DNA of 8,535 nt from UMGS1307 sp964523005 (GTDB lineage Bacteria; Bacillota; Clostridia; Oscillospirales; CAG-382), in NCBI GenBank assembly GCA_964523005.1, contig CAZFZL010000063.1:1-8535 (forward strand). The letters run 5' to 3'. The notes under the pieces were generated by a model. The model saw only the letters and a program-made list of their open reading frames with translations. It had not been told where the DNA came from and ran no database searches. How positions within the stretch are numbered: position 1 is the first letter of the stretch; each line of letters opens with the position of its first letter. This document shows, piece after piece, positions 4,412 to 8,535 of the stretch. The translations under genes and the position numbers were made by a program.

Positions 4412-6160
4412 ATGGATAAAAAAAGTCTGATGCTCGGCAACGAAGCTGTAGCAAGAGGATTATATGAAGCGGGATGCCGTTTTATTTCGAGCTATCCCGG
4501 TACGCCTTCTACGGAAATAACCGAGAAGGCGGCAATTTTTGATGAAATACACGTCGAATGGGCACCAAACGAAAAAGTAGCATATGAAGCTTCCTTCGGC
4601 GCGTGTGCTGCAGGGGCGCGTGCGTTCTGCGCAATGAAACACGTCGGCATGAACGTAGCCGCAGACCCGATGTTTACCTCCTCATATACGGGCGTGAACG
4701 GCGGACTTGTAATAGCGGTCGCTGACGACCCTTCAATGCACTCCTCGCAGAACGAGCAGGATTCGCGCAATTACGCGATCGCTGCTAAGCTGCCTATGCT
4801 TGAGCCTTCGGATTCGTCCGAATGCCTTGAATTCACAAAAAAAGCTTTCGAAATATCTGAGCGATTCGATACGCCGGTCATCCTCCGACTGTCTACCCGT
4901 ATCGCACATTCGCAAAGTCTCGTCTGCGTATCTGAGCGCAGCGGCGACGAGATGAAGGAATATGTTAAAAACGAACCTAAATTCGTCATGAAGCCCGCAA
5001 ACGCCATCAGACGTCATCCAATAGTTGAGCAACGCCAGAAAGCGATATCTGAGTATTCACTCACTTCAACGCTCAACCGAGTTGAGGACAACGGCACGCC
5101 GCTCGGAATAATCACCGCGGGAACGTCGTATAACTATGCGCTCGAAGTCTTTGGAAGAACTGCTTCATATCTCAAGCTCGGTATCATAAACCCTCTCAAC
5201 ATCGAACTTATACGCGACTTTGCTTCTAAGCATTCAAGGATAGTTGTTATAGAAGAGCTTGACGCAGTGATCGAAACCTTCTGCAAAAAGAACGGGATTT
5301 GCTGCGAAGGAAAAGAACTTACGGGATATATAGGTGAATTTTCTCAGGAAACGCTCAGAAAAGTGCTTTTAGGTGAAGAAAAAGAGCATACTTCATTCGG
5401 CGAGCCGCTTCCGGTGCGTCCTCCGATAATGTGTCCCGGATGCCCTCACAGAGGAACGTTCTTCGTTCTTAAAAAGATGGGGCTTTCTGTTTGTGGTGAC
5501 ATAGGCTGTTATACGCTCGGATCGGCGCCTCCTCTCGGAGCTGTCGACACGACGCTTTGCATGGGCGCCTCTGTCTCAATGCTGCACGGCTTCAATACCG
5601 TGCGCCCCGACGAGCATTCGCGTCGCGTAGCCGTCATTGGCGATTCCACTTTCGTGCATTCAGGCATAACTTCACTTATCGACATAGTTTATAATCAGAG
5701 CATATCAGTCGTACTTATACTCGACAACAGCATCACCGGTATGACAGGTCACCAACAGAACCCCTGCACCGGACTGACAATAAAGAATCAGCCTACAAAA
5801 GCGCTTTCGCTCGAAAAAGTATGCAGTGCCTGCGGAATTGACAGGATCAATGTGATAGATCCAAACGATATAAAAGGACTTGAAGCGCTCCTGCGGCAGG
5901 AGCTTGACGCCGGCGAGCCTTCGGTCATCATTGTCAGAAGACCGTGCGCACTTCTTAAATGCGTAAAGAAAGATACTTATGACAAGGTAGATACGGACAA
6001 ATGCCGTTCATGCAGAAGCTGTATGAAGATAGGCTGTCCTGCGATCTCGATAAGCAACAGAAAAGCTGTCATAGATTCGGCGCTTTGCATCGGCTGCAGG
6101 CTGTGTGAGGAGTTGTGTCCTTTCGACGCGATAGAAAACATCAGGAGGAATGCGAAATGA
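4412..6160 (+). CDS. iorA: Indolepyruvate ferredoxin oxidoreductase, alpha subunit
   Basis: A 582-residue subunit of the thiamine diphosphate enzyme that converts indolepyruvate, phenylpyruvate or similar 2-oxoacids plus CoA into arylacetyl-CoA, CO2 and reduced ferredoxin. The N-terminal pyrimidine-binding domain opens with LMLGNEAVARG. The middle holds MCPGCPHRG (340-348) and GDIGCYTLG. The cofactor-binding domain has GDS (410-412) and LDNSITGMTG with Asn439. The C-terminus carries two [4Fe-4S] ferredoxin motifs: Cys531/534/537/542 followed by Pro, and Cys559/562/565/569 followed by Pro. The extra residue in the first motif (CX2CX2CX4CP) is, as I recall, usual for IorA. I prefer ATG 4412 over the in-frame ATG 4400, because AAAAGG (4393-4398) lies only one base from the latter; its 13-base distance to 4412 is long but workable. 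The gene overlaps iorB by four bases. Confidence 0.93.
   Translation: MDKKSLMLGNEAVARGLYEAGCRFISSYPGTPSTEITEKAAIFDEIHVEWAPNEKVAYEASFGACAAGARAFCAMKHVGMNVAADPMFTSSYTGVNGGLVIAVADDPSMHSSQNEQDSRNYAIAAKLPMLEPSDSSECLEFTKKAFEISERFDTPVILRLSTRIAHSQSLVCVSERSGDEMKEYVKNEPKFVMKPANAIRRHPIVEQRQKAISEYSLTSTLNRVEDNGTPLGIITAGTSYNYALEVFGRTASYLKLGIINPLNIELIRDFASKHSRIVVIEELDAVIETFCKKNGICCEGKELTGYIGEFSQETLRKVLLGEEKEHTSFGEPLPVRPPIMCPGCPHRGTFFVLKKMGLSVCGDIGCYTLGSAPPLGAVDTTLCMGASVSMLHGFNTVRPDEHSRRVAVIGDSTFVHSGITSLIDIVYNQSISVVLILDNSITGMTGHQQNPCTGLTIKNQPTKALSLEKVCSACGIDRINVIDPNDIKGLEALLRQELDAGEPSVIIVRRPCALLKCVKKDTYDKVDTDKCRSCRSCMKIGCPAISISNRKAVIDSALCIGCRLCEELCPFDAIENIRRNAK
6143..6148 (+). promoter_or_regulatory. Ribosome binding site that fixes the iorB start
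   Basis: AGGAGG lies eight bases before ATG 6157 and inside the last codons of iorA. It decides the iorB start in favour of 6157 over the in-frame ATG at 6115, which lies within the iorA ferredoxin domain and has no such site. Confidence 0.85.
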
Positions 6161-6732
6161 CCGGAAATATAATGATATGCGGTGTCGGCGGTCAGGGCTC
6201 TCTGCTTGCGAGCAGGATACTCGGTCACGTCGCGCAAAGCCTCGGATGTGACGTGAAGGTCTCTGAAGTGCATGGAATGGCGCAGCGCGGCGGAAGCGTC
6301 GTAACCTACGTCAGATACAGCGATGAAGGAAAAGTTGCCTCCCCGGTCATTTGTCGCGGCGAAGCAGATGTTCTTCTGAGCTTTGAACAGCTCGAAGGAG
6401 CAAGGTGGATCGAATATCTGAAAAAAGACGGTCTGCTTATAGTCAATACCCAGCAAATTTTACCTATGCCCGTCGTACTCGGCGCTGCCGAATACCCTAC
6501 GGATCTCATAGAAAAAATAAAATCGAGAGGGATCAACACCGTTGCGTTCGACGCACTCGGTGCTGCGCGTGAACTCGGTAATGAAAAGGTGGTTAATGTT
6601 ATACTTATCGGTATTTTTGCTAAACACAGTGAAGTACCTGTAGGTCTGTTTACCGACGCGGTTCGGGAATGCGTCCCGGAAAGGCTCAGGGAACTGAACC
6701 TTAAAGCGTTTGAAGCAGGCTATAACATATAA
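6157..6732 (+). CDS. iorB: Indolepyruvate ferredoxin oxidoreductase, beta subunit
   Basis: A 191-residue partner of IorA, belonging to the pyruvate/ketoisovalerate oxidoreductase catalytic (gamma-type) domain family. The N-terminus has the glycine-rich CGVGGQGSLLASR (8-20), followed by SEVHGMAQRGGSV (36-48). Both are hallmark segments of IorB and related 2-oxoacid:acceptor oxidoreductase subunits, thought to bind CoA and shape the active site. Length is normal for a stand-alone IorB. The start codon overlaps the iorA stop in an ATGA arrangement, with AGGAGG eight bases upstream, so translation is coupled and 1:1 subunit supply is likely. The substrate (indolepyruvate, phenylpyruvate or 4-hydroxyphenylpyruvate) cannot be told apart from sequence. 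Confidence 0.93.
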   Translation: MTGNIMICGVGGQGSLLASRILGHVAQSLGCDVKVSEVHGMAQRGGSVVTYVRYSDEGKVASPVICRGEADVLLSFEQLEGARWIEYLKKDGLLIVNTQQILPMPVVLGAAEYPTDLIEKIKSRGINTVAFDALGAARELGNEKVVNVILIGIFAKHSEVPVGLFTDAVRECVPERLRELNLKAFEAGYNI

Positions 6733-6753
6733 ACCGAAAGGACATAAGCTCTA

Positions 6754-8064
6754 ATGTACTCACCTGAAATAGAAACGGCGAGCAGGGAAGAAATGCGCCG
6801 TATCCAATATAAAAATCTCATAAAGACGCTTGAGCGCGTCTACAATAATGTACCGATGTACAAAAAACGCTTCGATGAAGCCGGAATAAAGCTTTCGGAT
6901 ATCAAATCCATTGATGATCTTTCAAAGCTTCCGTTTACATACAAGCAGGATCTGCGCGATAATTACCCTTACGGACTTTTCGCTGCACCGCTTGACGACA
7001 TCGTCAGGATCCACGCATCTTCCGGAACCACCGGGAAACAGACGGTCGTCGGATATACGAAAAACGATCTGGATATGTGGGCTACCTGCGTGGCACGCGC
7101 GTTGTCCGCTGCCGGCTGCACTAAGAGAGACTTCATTCACATTTCATACGGTTACGGATTGTTCACCGGCGGTATGGGACTTCACGACGGCGCTCATAAG
7201 CTCGGTGCGATAACCATCCCGGTTTCATCCGGAAATACAGCACGTCAGATCCAGATCATGCGCGACTTCGGTTCGACGATACTTTGCTGTACTCCTTCTT
7301 ACGCGCTCCATATCGGAGACGTTATCACGGAAAACAACATACCGCTTTCCGATCTGAAGCTCAAGGCAGGTATATTCGGCGCAGAACCTTGGACTGACGG
7401 AATGCGCTCCGAAATAGAAAAAAGACTTGGTATCAAAGCGTACGATATTTACGGACTTTCCGAAATATCCGGCCCCGGCGTTAGCTTCAACTGCGAGATG
7501 CAGAACGGACTTCACGTCAACGAAGACAATTTCATACCCGAGATCATCGATCCCGAAACAGGAGAGGTGCTCCCGTACGGTGAGCAGGGCGAGCTTGTGT
7601 TCACCTGTATCACAAAAGAAGCGCTGCCTCTTATCCGCTATCGCACGAGAGATATATCGAGATTGATACCCGGAAAATGCGAATGCGGAAGGACGCTTAT
7701 CAGGATGGAGAAACCCTGCGGACGCACAGACGATATGCTCATCATACGCGGTGTAAACGTCTTCCCGTCGCAGATCGAAACCGTTCTTCTCCAATTCCCC
7801 GAAGTAACACCCCACTATGTCATTTACGTCAACAGGATCAACAACCTCGACACCATCGAGGTCAAAGTGGAAATCTCATCCAACGCATTAGACAACGCTG
7901 ACGCCGTGAGCAGTCTTGAAAAGCTTTCGCGCAGAATAAAGAACAGGATCGACTCAACACTCGGAATAGCGGTCAAGGTTACGCTCGTCGAACCTAATTC
8001 GCTTCAGCGCAGCGAAGGAAAAGCAAAACGTATCATTGACAACAGGACGCAGGTAAACTTTTAA
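6754..8064 (+). CDS. paaK: Phenylacetate-CoA ligase (AMP-forming)
   Basis: A 436-residue adenylate-forming enzyme joining phenylacetate or a related arylacetate to CoA at the cost of ATP to AMP; the reaction can also run toward free acid. The P-loop-like motif HASSGTTGK is at 87-95, YDIYGLSE at 230-237 and YRTRD ending at Asp300. A Cys-rich CECGR segment follows, then GRTDDMLIIRGVNVFPSQIE and the C-terminal EGKAKRI whose Lys423 is the likely catalytic lysine. Length and motif order are those of complete PaaK proteins. The start ATG 6754 follows AAAGGA (6737-6742) by 11 bases. It lies 21 bases after iorB in the same operon, so the substrate is probably the acid of the IOR product: indoleacetate, phenylacetate or hydroxyphenylacetate. 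No ring-epoxidase paa genes are present, so aerobic phenylacetate breakdown is not implied. Confidence 0.92.
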   Translation: MYSPEIETASREEMRRIQYKNLIKTLERVYNNVPMYKKRFDEAGIKLSDIKSIDDLSKLPFTYKQDLRDNYPYGLFAAPLDDIVRIHASSGTTGKQTVVGYTKNDLDMWATCVARALSAAGCTKRDFIHISYGYGLFTGGMGLHDGAHKLGAITIPVSSGNTARQIQIMRDFGSTILCCTPSYALHIGDVITENNIPLSDLKLKAGIFGAEPWTDGMRSEIEKRLGIKAYDIYGLSEISGPGVSFNCEMQNGLHVNEDNFIPEIIDPETGEVLPYGEQGELVFTCITKEALPLIRYRTRDISRLIPGKCECGRTLIRMEKPCGRTDDMLIIRGVNVFPSQIETVLLQFPEVTPHYVIYVNRINNLDTIEVKVEISSNALDNADAVSSLEKLSRRIKNRIDSTLGIAVKVTLVEPNSLQRSEGKAKRIIDNRTQVNF

Positions 8065-8083
8065 CGTCAGAAAGGAGATCACC

Positions 8084-8488
8084 ATGATAATCAAGCAAAC
8101 CTCAGTATTCGTTGAAAACAAGCCCGGAAGGCTGTCAGATGTCGTGAAAACGGTTTCTGATGCGGGATGCAATATTCTTGCGCTTACGATAGCAGACACA
8201 GCAGACTTCGGCGTTATGCGGTTCATTACCGACGATACTGACAAGGCAGACGCAGCGTTGAGAAAAGGCGGCTTCGCATCATCGAAGACGAACGTGCTCA
8301 GCGTAAAGATACCCGACAGGGTAGGGGGTCTTTCCGAAGCGCTCCAGCTTCTTTCGAGGAGCGGAATAGACGTCGAGTATATGTATGTATTCGTAGCAAA
8401 AGCAGAAAGCACAGCACAGGTGGTCATGCGTGTAGCAGATGTCAATAAAGCGCAGACGATTTTGTACGATGCGGGATATGACAACTGA
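8084..8488 (+). CDS. Tandem ACT-domain protein
   Basis: A 134-residue cytoplasmic protein made of two ACT domains and nothing else. The first (about 1-66) opens QTSVFVENKPGRLSDVV, with the Pro-Gly-Arg-Leu turn typical of ACT ligand sites. The second (about 70-132) has KIPDRVGGLSEALQLL and EYMYVFVAK. ACT domains bind small ligands, most often amino acids, and dimerise; there is no catalytic or DNA-binding part. The start ATG 8084 has AAAGGAG (8071-8077) six bases upstream. It sits 19 bases after paaK as the last gene of the operon. Similar ACT proteins next to paaK/ior genes are, to my knowledge, common in Clostridia. I infer that it senses an aromatic amino acid or aryl acid and tunes PaaK or IOR activity; this is not shown by the sequence. 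Confidence 0.88.
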   Translation: MIIKQTSVFVENKPGRLSDVVKTVSDAGCNILALTIADTADFGVMRFITDDTDKADAALRKGGFASSKTNVLSVKIPDRVGGLSEALQLLSRSGIDVEYMYVFVAKAESTAQVVMRVADVNKAQTILYDAGYDN

Positions 8489-8495
8489 CAGTTGT
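8481..8495 (+). other. 15-base palindrome across the ACT gene stop codon
   Basis: ACAACTG (8481-8487), one central base, then CAGTTGT (8489-8495) form a perfect palindrome that includes the TGA stop. TGACAGTT also occurs twice in direct orientation, 11 bases apart (8486-8493 and 8497-8504). It may be a small operator or a chance pattern. Confidence 0.3.
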
Positions 8496-8509
8496 CTGAC
8501 AGTTATAGC

Positions 8510-8535
8510 AAAAGCTCCGGTCTTATTTACGACCG
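8510..8535 (+). terminator. Probable intrinsic terminator of the ior operon, cut by the window end
   Basis: CGGTC (8518-8522) is the exact complement of GACCG (8531-8535) around the 8-base loop TTATTTAC. The left arm continues outward as AAAAGCTC, the form of a terminator arm whose partner would be GAGC followed by T's. That partner would lie just beyond the window. Its position 20-30 bases after the last operon gene fits. The T-tract cannot be seen, so this is inference from half a structure. Confidence 0.55.

Noticed and set aside
5887..5903. GCTCCTG-CGG-CAGGAGC palindrome in iorA.
   Set aside because: Seven pairs with a three-base loop encoding ordinary residues in a GC-richer gene; chance is a sufficient explanation and there is no supporting context.
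7225..7815. Long open frame on the - strand opposite paaK (196 codons).
   Set aside because: It is the complement of a well-conserved PaaK coding region, with no ribosome site or recognisable protein features.

Overview
The window reads as chromosomal DNA from a spore-forming Clostridia-type Firmicute. My best guess is a Ruminococcus/Oscillospiraceae-like anaerobe. The reasons are a YunB-type sporulation protein, a DHHW-family cell-surface protein, an oxygen-sensitive ferredoxin-dependent 2-oxoacid oxidoreductase, AGGAGG-like ribosome binding sites and moderate GC content. The taxonomic placement is inference. No mobile element, CRISPR array, tRNA or rRNA is visible.

Left part (1-2699, + strand): the 3' end of ftsH (membrane AAA+ zinc protease), a 139-base gap rich in hairpins, a membrane-anchored DHHW-family protein whose catalytic residues appear to be lost, and two bases later a SpoU/TrmH-family RNA methyltransferase. 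Middle part (2680-4285): orientation alternates. A yunB-like gene (-) converges on the methyltransferase gene with a 20-base overlap. A membrane-anchored protein of unknown function (+) diverges from yunB. A 75-residue DUF3006-like protein (-) converges on that gene with a 21-base overlap.

Right part (4349-8535, + strand): a compact operon behind a perfect-consensus vegetative promoter (TTGACA, 17 bases, TATAAT). Its order is iorA-iorB (indolepyruvate/arylpyruvate:ferredoxin oxidoreductase), paaK (AMP-forming phenylacetate-CoA ligase) and a tandem-ACT-domain protein. The window appears to end inside the terminator hairpin. Together these genes link arylpyruvates, arylacetyl-CoAs and free arylacetates (phenylacetate, indoleacetate). 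They could run oxidatively, as aromatic amino acid fermentation, or reductively, rebuilding aromatic amino acids from salvaged aryl acids. The small ACT protein is a plausible amino-acid sensor for the module.

Most of the window is recognisable core-genome content, and I see no clearly new multi-gene system. The points most worth a second look are the apparently dead DHHW protein, the direction and regulation of the ior-paaK-ACT operon, the back-to-back promoters at 4313-4377, the two convergent gene-end overlaps, and several perfect inverted repeats inside or between genes.
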